A stretch of 64,000 nucleotides of DNA from Plantago major (taxonomy: Eukaryota; Streptophyta; Magnoliopsida; Lamiales; Plantaginaceae): contig JAIFAC010000222.1 of assembly GCA_026545765.1 (NCBI GenBank), forward strand, positions 62,001 to 126,000, in the 5' to 3' direction. This document shows positions 46,861 through 57,799 of this stretch, piece by piece (within the stretch, counting starts at the first letter, position 1; the number at the start of each line of letters is the position of its first letter). The notes below the pieces were generated by a model. It was not told the origin of the DNA and made no database searches. It was given only the letters and a program-made list of their open reading frames with translations. Both the position numbers and the translations under genes were made by a program.

Positions 46861-49520
46861 CATTTTCAGCTATTGCTCTCCTAGTCCTAACACCACGATT
46901 AATTGGTCGATTATATCCTTTGCGGGATGATCTTTGATCCATCTCATCATAGGTTTAGTGCTAGTAGGATCAATATCCACGTGATGAATGTGAATCACTA
47001 AGATTGTGATTTGATACTTTTGATGTCGAGATATCGACATTTGGGAAATGTCATGGATATCGACACTTTTCGATGTTAGAGATATACGGAACATGCATTT
47101 GACATTCTTATTTTGAGATACCTCTTCATGATGAAGGTTCTCGATAACTTTGTTCCATTTCTGGAAAACTCATAGGAAATTCCTCATCATGCATGAGTCA
47201 TCTTGTTGTTACTAGGCATTTTAAGCTTTTCTCGTCGAGTCATCCTCACTTTCCATAATGATGTTTCTCCTTTAGGATTCTTCTTTAGAATCCCTCGGTA
47301 ATAGTTCTTTGAACCTTTACGAGTTCATCATTAGGAGGTGTTTTCTTATTTCCTTCATAGAATCTGACAACTGAATTGATTCTTCAATTTTCTTTGTTCT
47401 TTTATTTGTAAACTCTGTAGGCTTTGCTATTTGTGGAATAACCAAAAAACACCTTCATCGCCTTTGGTTGAAATGTTCTCGGATAATCTTTCCCATTGTT
47501 TAGAACAAAACATCTGACAAATACTTTCGGATGTTTGATATTAGGGTCTACCGACCAAGATTTCATAGGGGTCTTGTCATGGTGTTCGTTTATCAAACAT
47601 ACATTTTGAGTGTAACAAATTTGTGTTTGACTTCAACCCAATAAATTTCACTTATTTCGATTGTCATTAGCATTGTCCTTGCGGCTTCTTTAAGGGTTCT
47701 GTTTTCCTTTACGCAACACCATTTTGTTGAGGTGTTCTTCTGAGAGGAAAGTTGGTGTTGTATACCTTTGCAGTCTGAAACTCCTTTATGTCTTGGTTGA
47801 CAAACTCGGTACCATAGTGCATTACGATTAGATACCTTGTCATTTTCAAGACTTCAAGCTTTTTGAAGTTTGGTATCTCCACCACGGCATCGATTTGTGT
47901 TTGGAAAGACCCAAGTGAATCTTGAGAAGTCATCTCTGACAACGGACCATATTTCTTTCTGCATAACTAATTCTGAGATGATTCAAAAAGATCCATGTGT
48001 AAAAGTTGCAGTGGTCTAACACTAGAGTGTCTGATTTTGGACTTGAAAGAGATCTTAGATTGTTTCCCCATCTGACAGGCAGAACATGTTAGAACTTAGG
48101 ATCCCAGATTGGTACTTGAAACAAGATCAATAGACAATGTTGCCAACAATGTTGTTCAACATTGTCTTCAACATAGCAAACAGATGGCAGCGGATGAATA
48201 AGAATGAAACTTCTATTACCAAGCGATATATAGAAAATATATTGGCGTGCCGTAAACAAAATATCTCTTGACGGAAAAGTAGATCTAATCAAGTGGGTTT
48301 AATACAATCACAGACGATTGATTAAACAACCAAAACTAGCCCTAGAAGAACCAACAGTAAAAGCTATTCTAGGTCGATGTTTGAAAGAGTTATTCCAACA
48401 ATGAATACTCTTAGACAAACTCTAAAGCTAGCAGAAAACAAGAAGCCTAAACTCTTTTAATAAAATCTCGATTGATCATCAAGAAAGGCTCAATGATTGC
48501 TCGGCTGAATCCTTGTATATATACTTGAGATATCGACAGCTCCCATCCAAGTCAAAAGGCAATAGGATCTCAGCAAAGGCAATTTTCCATGTTCTTGTTT
48601 TCTTCAATAATCAGCTAGAAGGAAATTCCCATATTAGTGTCTTCAACAATATATTTCCTTCTAGCTTTCTTCAACAATATTCTTGAAAGATTCTCTCTTT
48701 AGATTGCATTCCTTATGTCCAAAGCAACTCAAACTCTTTCCTTATTCCTGCAGAAATTCGAATTGATTGCTTCCAGTCCAAGTCATCAATCCAATTGGCA
48801 CCTTGTTTCCTTGTTGTCTGCTGTTGTCCGTAATGTTGTTCCAACATTGTATCGGCACTATTTCGCAATGTTGCATAACATTGAAATCCTGCAGTTCACA
48901 AACAACAACAACAAACACAAACATTGAACTGAATCATGAAAGATAAGATTAACTAATCAAGTGCAACTTGCATTTTCAGAACAGATACCATCCTTTCTGA
49001 AAGATGTTCTGGGAAGGCCAACCACTAAATCTTTCTTGGCAAGTCTATTAAGAGTTTTGAAGTTCAAGTGACTCATTCTTTTGTGCCATAACGGTGCTCT
49101 TACATGTGACCAGTTGACTCACCATGAGACATTCTTGATTGTGGCGAGATGCCCAATCGGCAACATAAAGGCGCCTTTCCGCCCGACCAACTAAGGTATG
49201 CCTTTGACTCATTGTCAATTAGTTTGCGATTTAGCTTTGAATTTTATAGTAAAACCCTTATGCATAAGCGGCTCATGCTAAATAGATTATATTTCAAATC
49301 CTTAACATGTAATCGTCGGTGATTGTTAAAGTCCCCAATTTAGCGTTGCCAAATCCGAGAGGATTTAATTCTCCTCAACCAAATCGATATACGGTGCTAT
49401 GTTGCAAGCTTTGTAATCAACAGTTGCGTTGTCTCTGTCATGTGCTTTCGCATCCACTATCAAATAGCCATTGTGCTTTAGTCCGGAGGCATTACACTGT
49501 GAGAAGCAGGAGATTAGGTT
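46861..49520 (-). pseudogene. protease and integrase of Sirevirus A, interrupted by a solo LTR
   Basis: The protease active site is WLFDSGC (Asp-Ser-Gly codons 49453-49461), followed by FGNAKLGTLTI. The GAG-pre-integrase segment is at 49000-49250. The solo LTR 48087-48978 then interrupts. The integrase core shows MHYGTEFVNQDIKEF and PLRRTPQQNGVA (47709-47942), then the SH3-like segment HPKVFVRCFVLNNGKD and KVFFGYSTNSKAYRVYK (47402-47596). The linker to RT runs to 46861. Inactive because of the insertion and frame breaks. Confidence 0.75.
48087..48978 (-). repeat. solo LTR inserted in Sirevirus A integrase
   Basis: 892 bp bounded by TGTTAGAAC and ATTTTCA, flanked by the perfect 5-bp target duplication GAACA (48082-48086 and 48979-48983). 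Copy B has no insertion at the equivalent place (about 63545). On the minus strand GTATATATACAAGG near 48520 is a TATA-box candidate, so the LTR probably reads on minus. The family is unrelated to the other LTRs here. CAATGTTG-type short repeats recur near its plus-strand 5' and 3' ends. Confidence 0.85.
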
Positions 49521-50151
49521 CTCATATCTTTGATGGAACCGTCGAATTAAAAGTTCTTCGGTAGGAATCCATTTTGAATGAATTTCTTTGAAATATGGTT
49601 TTGTCAGCGAGGAGCGTAAGGAGAATTCTATTTGAATGAATGTTATCATTAGTAAAATTATTTTCTTCCTTGGTGTATTCCTAGGTGCTCCATATGATGC
49701 TTTGAGATACATCGGGTTTACGAGTTTGCTTTTCAAAACTTAGCCTTCCTTGATTTCTTCTAGCCACGGCATTGATTTTCATGGCTTGATTGCTTCAACC
49801 GATAATTGCTTTGAGCAATTCTAGCTTTCCATCGTTCTTGCTCACCTTGTACTCATGAGCAAGTTGTTTTCCGATGCCTTTGTAGCAATACCGTTTGAGC
49901 ACTAGAAGCTATCTGAGATCTTTTCTCGGCTTTGCTAGTCTCTGGTTGGTCGATTTCTTTCGAAAAAGTGACATGGGAGAATTGGCGGCTCGGCAATTCT
50001 ACCTTTTGAGACATAGCCTTTGTGGTGTTTACACTTTTCGGTGTTGTGTTTCTTTTCGAGCGATGCTTGATTTTGTTTTGACTTGTTTTTCCCACAAAGG
50101 TTTGATGCATTTGCCTTTCCTTTGTCGACAATCTTTGTCTTCTCACCGATA

Positions 50152-51945
50152 CTATAGATTACATGGGAACCGTCTTCTTTGAGTACTTACAAATGTTCTT
50201 CTCTCCTTACTCTTATTGAGTGATAGAACAATGCATGCATGTATTGACTGACAAAGTCCTTTCTTTTCTGAAGGATCTCTTAAGTAAGATTGTACTTCAG
50301 TAAGAGTGTCACTAGCTTTGGCATAAGATTGAAATGATAATTCTTTCTTCTTGAGTTCCTTGTTCTCAGAAAGAAGATCTTCATAATTCTTTCGTAATTC
50401 AGCCATTGCTTCTTTATGTGACTTTTCAGTCTCAGATATCTGAGCTTTGAGAGATGCATTTTCAGCATCCTTTCTCTCAAATTCTTTAACTAATTGAGAT
50501 TTTTCCTTTTCAAGAGAATTCTTTTCTTCTTCAAGGTTTTCGGCTCTAGCTCGGATCATTAGAAATTATCTTTCATAGATGTCAAGTTCTTTCCTGTGAT
50601 TTTCTAGATTTTTTATTTCCTCTTCATCACTTTCATAAGTATAATAGGAATTATGTGTTACCTCATCAGCCATAAGATAGTTTTCTATGTTGGAGATGTG
50701 TGGACCGTCAATTTCAGCAACTCCACACATTTCATTCTTCTTGAGGCCGAAGTCGATTATATCATGAGTAACTCCACATAATTCTGGTCATGGTAAGGTT
50801 GAGTCATCTGAATTGTCATCTTCAGAATCTGTCTCAACGTCTAGAGCATCTAGCTGAATTTGGATTTTCTTTCTTTCTTCAGTTAACAACGCTTTCTGGC
50901 TTCTTCTGAAGATTTTCCTATCTTTCTTGTCACCTGTCCTTAGTTTGTTGAGGGCAGGACAATCCTTCTTGAAGTGGCTGGGTTTACGACAATAGAAGCA
51001 GATATCGTTTCAATTTACGCTTCCTCGATTACATGATGCTTTACGGTGGCTTGTTCGTGAGCTTTGCATATTTTGTCTTGGTGATAGTTTGAGCTAGATG
51101 CTTCTTGACTTCTCTTTGGCTTTCCTTCTTTCAATTTCTCGTGATATATTTGCTCATTTGCTTTGCGAAACATCCTCGATTTCTTCCTTGCTTTTCTTCT
51201 TTTGAAGTTCCTTGAGTGACTAGAGCAGCGTTTTGCAACTTTTTAGTTGTTTGTTCTCTTTGAGTTGTCTCATAATCAGCGATAGCAAGATGAGAGAAAA
51301 GTTCCTTTGGGTGATATTTGGCATTCCTTGGTTAAAATAAAAAATTTGGTATGCTCCGGTTGTGGTTAAGACTTGACAATAGTCTTAATCTTTTACATTT
51401 GGGAGTATCATTCTTTCCCAAGGCGCCATGTCACTCATGAGAGTGGTAAATCTGAAATCAAGTTCTTCGAGTTTCGGTGGGTCCTTGTTTGAAATTTTGA
51501 AATTTCAACTAGAGAACTTCGAACTTGTTTTCTTTGGTTTTCTCGATTCGGCAGATTTCTTCAATCGGTTGCTGCGACTTTCACCGTTTAGCACCCGGTT
51601 TACTTGTATGTGCTCGGTGTTGATCGATGATGATATTACGAGCTTGACCATCCAGGCGATTTCTCTTGGCATCTTCCGATGTCGAGTTCTCTGAGCTTTG
51701 GTTACGTAAATAACTTGACTAGTAGATCTCCCACTTGTTGGCCGCATCGGTTTGTAAAGATCCTTGGCTTTGATCTCTGTCTCTACCATTAGAAACCTCC
51801 ATGACTTGTTTGAGTTGTTGAATGACTATTGGGCCATTCTTTATCACTTGATCATTTCGTCACTTATGGCTTCAAGGTGGAGCATCATGTTATTTTCCAT
51901 TTCGTAATTCTGGTTTGAGAATGGGTGCATCACTCGAGACATACG
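50152..51945 (-). pseudogene. Gag of Sirevirus A
   Basis: Probable start near 51945 (MHPFSNQNYEMENNMMLHLE). The zinc knuckle CFYCRKPSHFKKDC (C-x2-C-x4-H-x4-C) is at 50959-51000. The C-terminal 135-codon open frame (50152-50559) is a strong coiled coil, for example NLEEEKNSLEKEKSQLVKEF. A long coiled-coil Gag tail is characteristic of Sireviruses, where it has been proposed to contact host dynein light chain. The N-terminal core (51100-51900) is frame-broken. Confidence 0.75.
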
Positions 51946-52028
51946 CACACTTCACACAAATGAAATAGTCCTCGAAAATGGACAAAGTTCCTTCACCTAT
52001 CTGGGATCTAGGTTGGTCTGAAGGCATG

Positions 52029-52045
52029 AACCTCTGCTGATACCA
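52029..52045 (-). other. primer binding site of Sirevirus A
   Basis: Minus strand TGGTATCAGCAGAGGTT two bases after the 5' LTR end, close to the initiator methionine tRNA primer pattern TGGTATCAGAG. The extra CA may be an error. Confidence 0.75.
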
Positions 52046-52047
52046 CT

Positions 52048-53774
52048 TGTTGGTCGGATAACGGCAAAGTAAAAAGACTAGAGGGGGTGAATAGTCTTTT
52101 AAAACTTTTTCGATAAAACTATTTCTCGAGATATCTGAATAGATATCGATACTTAAAATCGAGCACGGAAGACTTAATAAAGATAAGTGCGAAGCAGTTA
52201 AAGTGTGTGTGTGTTCTTTGAAATGTAAATCTGAAAGGTAAATAACACGGCAAGTATAGTGGTATACGGAGGTGGCGTAATCCTCGCTAATCCACGCCGG
52301 TCTACGAGACCTAGAATTCACTAGAACAGATAATTGAGTTCACCTTACAATAAACCTATTCTAAGATTCTTAACAATTGGTTCCCAACCAAATGTTCCCC
52401 TGAGTTGTTCCTCGGCTTTCACATCCAAGTACTTCCTGTACTCAAAAACCTTTTGAGTTATTCCCTAGCTTCCCAAGCTAAGTACTTCCTATACTCAATA
52501 ACCTCGGAGTTATTCCTTAGTTTCCCAAATCAAGTACTTCCTATACTCGGTAACCTTGGGTTATTCACGATTTTCAAACTAAGTACTTCACATACTCCAC
52601 GCCGATTATGGTGTTGGTTTTGGTTTGAGTTGTCGGATGAGCTTCTTTAATAACTTATTGAGTTATTGAGATAGCTCGTGAATCAAGTATACTTAATACA
52701 CTTTTCAATGTATGGTATCTTGTTCTTTTCTTGACCAAGTCTTAGATAAATGTTCAAGAGAATGAATCTCAGATACTTGATCTTTCGTTTCAACTCTTTC
52801 ACAGATAGCTATGCTTGTTTTGGATCAGGACACTTAGAACTTCAGTGTTACTCAAGATCAAAAGCTTTGGTCGCAACAGAAAGCTTTGAGGAAAAGTAAG
52901 TTGCTTTGAGAGAGTAAGATGTTCAGCGTTTTCAAAGTAAATCGTGTGTCTTGTGTGTCCTCTCAAGCAGTCTAAGTGTTGATATTTATAGATGAATTTG
53001 AGTGCCGTTTGAATAGTATCCGTTAGGCTCAAATTTAAACTATTGATATCTGTGTATAGTACTGTAGCAGGTTTTGTCTTCTTCTTCCAAAGCTGCCGTT
53101 GCTTTTATTCAGACATCTCTGTCCGTGCATTAAATGCATTGTACTATACTTTTTGTCCTGTAGTGCCAACGGAACTATGCTTTGTATCAGAGACTAGTGT
53201 TATCTGATTCTTTGCACGTCCTTATCTTCAATCTTCAGATACCACTTATATTGAAACAACTTTGTTTGCAATATATATATATATTTCTTTTTCAGAAATG
53301 TGGTTAAAGCTCAAGGTATATGAGAATAGATATCTGTGGACACTTTCCTTGTTTTCAGATAGGCCCTTTATTTCTCAGATATCTCTTGTGACACAGTTTG
53401 TTTGAAACTATTCGTGTCTTCAAGATATCTGGCTAAGGTATCTGAACAACAGTTTCAGCAATCTTGTGCAGTTTCTTCAAGTCTTCAATGTCGTTGAGCT
53501 TTTTCTGCTTGGATGTCTTCTTCTTGGTCTTCTCTTCATAAAAATAAAAATTACATTTTGAGACCTAACATCCTATACAAGATTAGCTAGACTATCATAC
53601 TTAGAGAGTTTCCTCTTTTACAATGTTCAAGTGAACCAAGAGTACTAATCACCTTTCTGAGACTAAGATAAGTCATCATGTTGCTGATCAAAATCTAAAC
53701 AGATATTTCTAACCAAATATCTAACAAATTTTCTAACAAATTTCCCAAGAAATTTTCCAACAAATTTCCCAACA
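52048..53774 (-). repeat. LTR4: 5' LTR of Sirevirus A
   Basis: 1,727 bp, TGTTGGTCGGATAACGG on the left to CCCAACA on the right. It pairs with LTR3. Against LTR3 it repeatedly reads CG or CGG for CAG (for example GGTCGGAT for GGTCCAGAT) over 52048-52340, and is nearly identical from about 52620 onward. Confidence 0.9.
52981..52991 (-). promoter_or_regulatory. TATA box in LTR4 (5' LTR promoter of Sirevirus A)
   Basis: Minus CTATAAATATC. As this is the 5' LTR, this copy would drive genomic RNA synthesis. Confidence 0.6.
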
Positions 53775-54094
53775 ATCACCCCATCATCCAAGTCGTGGAG
53801 GCTGATGTAGAATTCCTGATCCAGCCTCGGGTCATAGGGCAGCTGGTTGCCGAAGAGCTTGCTCCAGCATAAATATCAGATCCTTGCCCAGACTCAGGCG
53901 TAGACAGCATCCTCTAGCTCATCAAGAGCCAATTCCCGCCCGGGCCATGCTTTCCTAGGCTCCATAAAATTTTCTTCCATAAAAGCTCTCCCTTCCACGG
54001 ACAGGTGGGAGAACTCATCTACGGGACCGCTCTGTCCAGCTGCGCTACTAGACTCGCCTCTATGGCATTTGCTGCCTGTGGTTCTGCGAGTCAT
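53775..54094 (-). pseudogene. G2 second ORF, N-terminal part
   Basis: ATG at 54092-54094 (MTRRTTGSKCHRGESSSAAG), then VEGRAFMEENFMEP. After one frameshift near 53890 it continues as WSKLFGNQLPYDPRL and ends in an Asp-rich segment at the boundary with Sirevirus A. The other side of A (36958 leftward) starts with an Asp-rich segment in the same strand and order, which shows the ORF was split by the insertion. Confidence 0.65.
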
Positions 54095-55246
54095 AGTGCC
54101 TGCGAGAAAGGAGTTAGTGTAGAACAATGGGGGTAGAGAACGACCTCCCCAAACCGATTCATGATCAAAGAGCCAGAAGCAAGAAAAGAGCAAGGAACAG
54201 GTGATAATGCAAAATTCCCCAAACCAACTCAAGATTCAATATCATGGCCACTACTCGAATCACATCAGCTCACAAGCATAGGAGTAGTGATAATCATAGA
54301 AAAAGAGGGAAAAGATGGCATTAATTGCCAAAAACGGGCAAGTAGTGCAAAAGATTGGAAAACGCAAGTAAGTTCCAAAATCAACGAGTAAGGAATCCAT
54401 GCATCAATCAAAATCGAACTACTACACCCAAGAAAACACAACCAACGACGATCAACCATATAATTCAAGTAAACTCAAAAAACTGAGGAAGAAGGAAGTT
54501 CAAGCCAATTTACCTTTTGAATCCGAAGGAATGGGTGGAAAACACACGGAAGTGATGCAAGAAACGGGGAGAGGAGGAAAAACCCGTTGATTTGCAACGA
54601 GAATGGGGGAATTTGGTGAAGAATTGAGGGAGAATGGAGATTAGAGTGAAGAGGAGAGAAAGGAAACGGGAAGAGGAAGAGAGGGAATGGGCGGTGAGGA
54701 AGAAGAAGAAAAGTTTTAAAAAAACCTAGCTACTTGGCAGAGGCGATCTTGGCCTTGGCAACTTTGAAACAACATATGATTTTTTCTCTCTCCCCTTGAA
54801 GAAGTCTCATTGCGTGAAGAATAAATCTCATGCTTGTAGGAGACTTACGAGATAAACCTTTGGAAAAATAAAAAAGACTCTGCTTGTGACAAGCAAAAGG
54901 CTACTTGTGGCTAAAACTGATGCACAAATAGAATAAGGAGGCCACCTTGTCGCGTGAGCTAGATGCTTCGCCCGGCGAGTGAACCGCAAAAATTCACTTG
55001 CACTAATTCGACCTCGCGTCATGATCGAAACTCAAGCCTCGGCTAGAGTTCTGAGTTTCCTCGTATGAGTGCAAAGTTCCCACCTTCCAGAGACACAACT
55101 AAACTAAAAACAAGCAAACCACATAAACAAATAGTCTAACAATACGAAATAATAAGCAAGTGTACGGAATGGAAATCAGTCTAAATGAATGAAAAACAAA
55201 AGGGGGCTTTTGTTTATAGTCGTTAGATTGACTTCTTCCATGATGG
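54095..55246 (-). other. spacer of G2 between protease and second ORF
   Basis: Non-coding, purine-rich on plus near 54590-54720. TGTTTATAGTCGTTAG at 55211 matches the post-integrase spacer of G4 near 21855, although in G2 it directly follows protease. CTCCCCAAACC (purine tract on minus) is at 54150. Confidence 0.55.
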
Positions 55247-57405
55247 AGCTAATTGAGCTTAAGGTTACCAGCCTTCTCTTTCCCCATGTTCACTCGTGAG
55301 CGAGAATAGGTGTAGAGTGGACCGGTGTGTGCTGCAATGTAATTCCTGGTGTCAACCTGTGCAGGAGAATATGATGTGGTGACAGCTTGCAACTCATGTT
55401 TCTCATCGCAAACAGATAGTACATATGCGGCCGAAAGATCGACTATCATCTGAGTAGCCTTGATGAAAGGCGCGAGCGACATATCCTTGTCCATCTCTTT
55501 GATCTTCACTTGCGGTGACTCGACAACCATGAAATCAGTCATAAACACATCTCCACCAATGGTTACGGGAACATCCGCAACAACTCCCATGCATATCCTT
55601 GTCCATTAGCCATGGTCACAAAGCATCTTCTCGATTCTAGACCCTTCAGGTTGAGTTCCTCATAAGTCTCGAATGTCATCAAGTTAACTGCAGCTCCAGT
55701 ATCAATAATACCTGTAACCTCAGAAGAACTGCCTATCCCGACGACCAAATCGAAACTGTTTGCAACACTAATGCTCTTTTCTTCCTTTTGGATCATCTGA
55801 GTTGGTCCTGCATTCGCCTTCTCTCCTGGAATCGCAAGACCAGATGTTATCACCCTTCTTGCTTCCTGTGCTGGTGTTGCCTCAACCTGGGAAACCACCT
55901 TATCATGGTTACAAGTGCAAGTCATAATAACAGTTTTCACTACTCCTGGCTTGTCAAAAGCTACCTCCACAGCAAGTATTCTGTTATTCTCGACAGTCGC
56001 GAGGAGTTTACCCTTCTCTCTTTGTTGGGCGTGACCGGATCACCGAAGTCTTCTCTAACCTCTTTTGCGATTGCTCAATGCTCTCAAACCTCTCTGGTCA
56101 TTCTTGGCTTGATTCCTTTGTGTACTTGAACCTCTCTGATCTCTCCATGTGAGCTCTAATCTCCTGATCAGCGTTTCGCGGTGCACTAGTAAGCGAAAAA
56201 GCTTGTCTTTGGACCTGTTGAAATAGAGCACATCGAAGCGGAACCTTTGACTGGAACTGTTGTGCGAGAACATTGTGGTGCATTCTCATAGAAGTTACCT
56301 CCATAGGATAAATTGGAGCAGTCGGGGTTGAAGAATTTGCACCTTAAGCGCCTGCATTCATTCTTTGGATTTGGTTGCCGACCACCCTTTGCATGTTTGC
56401 ACCACAAATGATCTCCGAGTTGGGTTCACCCCATAGTCTCATGAAGTCTACACATACTAGCACCATGCCGAAATTACCACCTGATTACACCTCTCATTAA
56501 TTGGATCCCTTTGGTGCGGGGATAGTGCCAAGCATCCTCATCTCCTTAATACATTATGCGATTCGATAGTACTAGGGCACAGTGTTTGCTTCACGCTTTT
56601 GCTTCAGCTCTCCTTGGTGACCTCTAGTTCCTTAAGATGGGAGATGGCGTAAGCTTCTCAAAGCCTCATTCAATGCGTAGGAGATGCCAGTAACGATAGA
56701 GCCATCCATGGTCATATCCACCATGTTACATGCTTCGATCGAGTCCTCATAGAACTTGCAGCATAAATCCATCTCACTCAACCTATGGTGAGGCCATTGA
56801 GAGAGCAAGTTCAGGAATCGCTCTCTGGCCCCATAAAATCTCTCATCACTCATCTGCATGAACTTCTCAATCTGCACTCGAAGCTGCCTAGTCTTCTCCG
56901 CTGGATAGAACTTGTTCATAAAGGCCTTGTATAGATCATCCCAAGTAGCAAGAGAACCTTCAGGTTGATTTAATAGCCAGCTCTTTGCTTTATCCTGCAT
57001 ACACATGGGAAAGACCTTCTTCCTTATTTCCTCACGAGCGAATTCACGTGCCTTCGATGGCGGAATCTAACAATCGACCCTCGAACTCCTTGAGAAACCG
57101 GAAAGTATCCTAATTAGCCATCCCATAAAACTTAGGCATGTCATGGAAGTGATGAGACTTGATCTCCATGTTCCTAGCATTGTTAGAAACTGTGGTGATC
57201 CCCCAGCCTTAATTTCGCCAGGCTGCATATAGGTCCCATAAGTGATCACAGGGGTCTCAACAGCACCGTTGACTCTGGGAGTATTCTCGTTGACATCACC
57301 CATTTCAATAGCGGCTAAGTTCTGTCTTCGAAGCTGATGGTAGTGTCTATCGATCTCAGGTACTAGAGGTTGCAAAGGTGTTCCTTGCGATCTTGTACCA
57401 GGCAT
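55247..57405 (-). pseudogene. Gag-protease of G2
   Basis: ATG at 57403-57405 (MPGTRSQGTPLQPLVPEIDR), about 130 bp after the primer site. Gag core at 56632-57006: KAKSWLLNQPEGSLATWDDL, MNKFYPAEKTRQLRVQIEKF, DERFYGARERFLNLLSQWPH. The middle (56050-56470) is broken, and no intact zinc knuckle is seen. Retropepsin at 55563-55970: SFDLVVGIGSSSEVTGIIDT with Asp-Thr-Gly-Ala, then NLMTFETYEELNLKGLESRR. A C-terminal extension (55249-55590) ends at TAG. RT and integrase are absent. Confidence 0.7.
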
Positions 57406-57535
57406 AAACCTGCAAAGGTTCTTCTACGAAATCAAAAACCTCGAAAAATCTTAGTTTCTGTTAGTGCAGAAATCGCAGGTAAGTCAAAAAAAAGCAAATA
57501 AAATATTACACTCACACGCTACAGAAGGAATTAAT

Positions 57536-57552
57536 TCCCCAGCAGCAGCGCC
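57536..57552 (-). other. primer binding site of G2
   Basis: Minus GGCGCTGCTGCTGGGGA after LTR end TTGTCA; a diverged GGCGCC...GGGGA Athila/Tat primer site. Confidence 0.7.
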
Positions 57553-57557
57553 AAATT

Positions 57558-57799
57558 TGACAAGCTCAAATTATACTCTAAAAAGCAATTAGAGATTAAG
57601 TTGTAGTTCCAGACTAAAGCCTAACTCGTGATCGATCTCTAGGGAATTAATCAAGCTACGTAGCAGTGAGAGTAAACAGATACTTGCCAGTAACAGTTTG
57701 ATTGATGGTTTTGTATACTTCTAACTAGATTGACTAAAGTTGAGATTACGATTAACAATGAGAGAAAGATGAATACAGTAGCAAGATCCAATTATGCAT
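57558..57799 (-). repeat. G2 right end, minus-oriented LTR 3' part
   Basis: Minus strand ends GAGCTTGTCA at 57558 next to the primer site. It pairs as an inverted repeat with 58045-58236 (shared GATTGATGGTTTTGTATACT and AGAGAAAGATGAATACA). Confidence 0.7.

Larger units (their letters stand above)
36959..53774 (-). mobile_element. Sirevirus A, full-length with both LTRs
   Basis: 3' LTR 36959-38675, polypurine tract, env-like gene, RNase H, RT, integrase, protease, Gag, primer site (52029-52045) and 5' LTR 52048-53774. The total is 16.8 kb, of which 892 bp is a solo LTR inserted in integrase. The LTR pair is closer to each other than to LTR1 or LTR2: a 77-codon stretch at 37729-37962 and 52799-53032 differs at only two residues. 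Five-base flanks (TCCTT and ATCAC) do not match. It lies inside the second ORF of G2, whose two halves read on in order. Confidence 0.9.
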
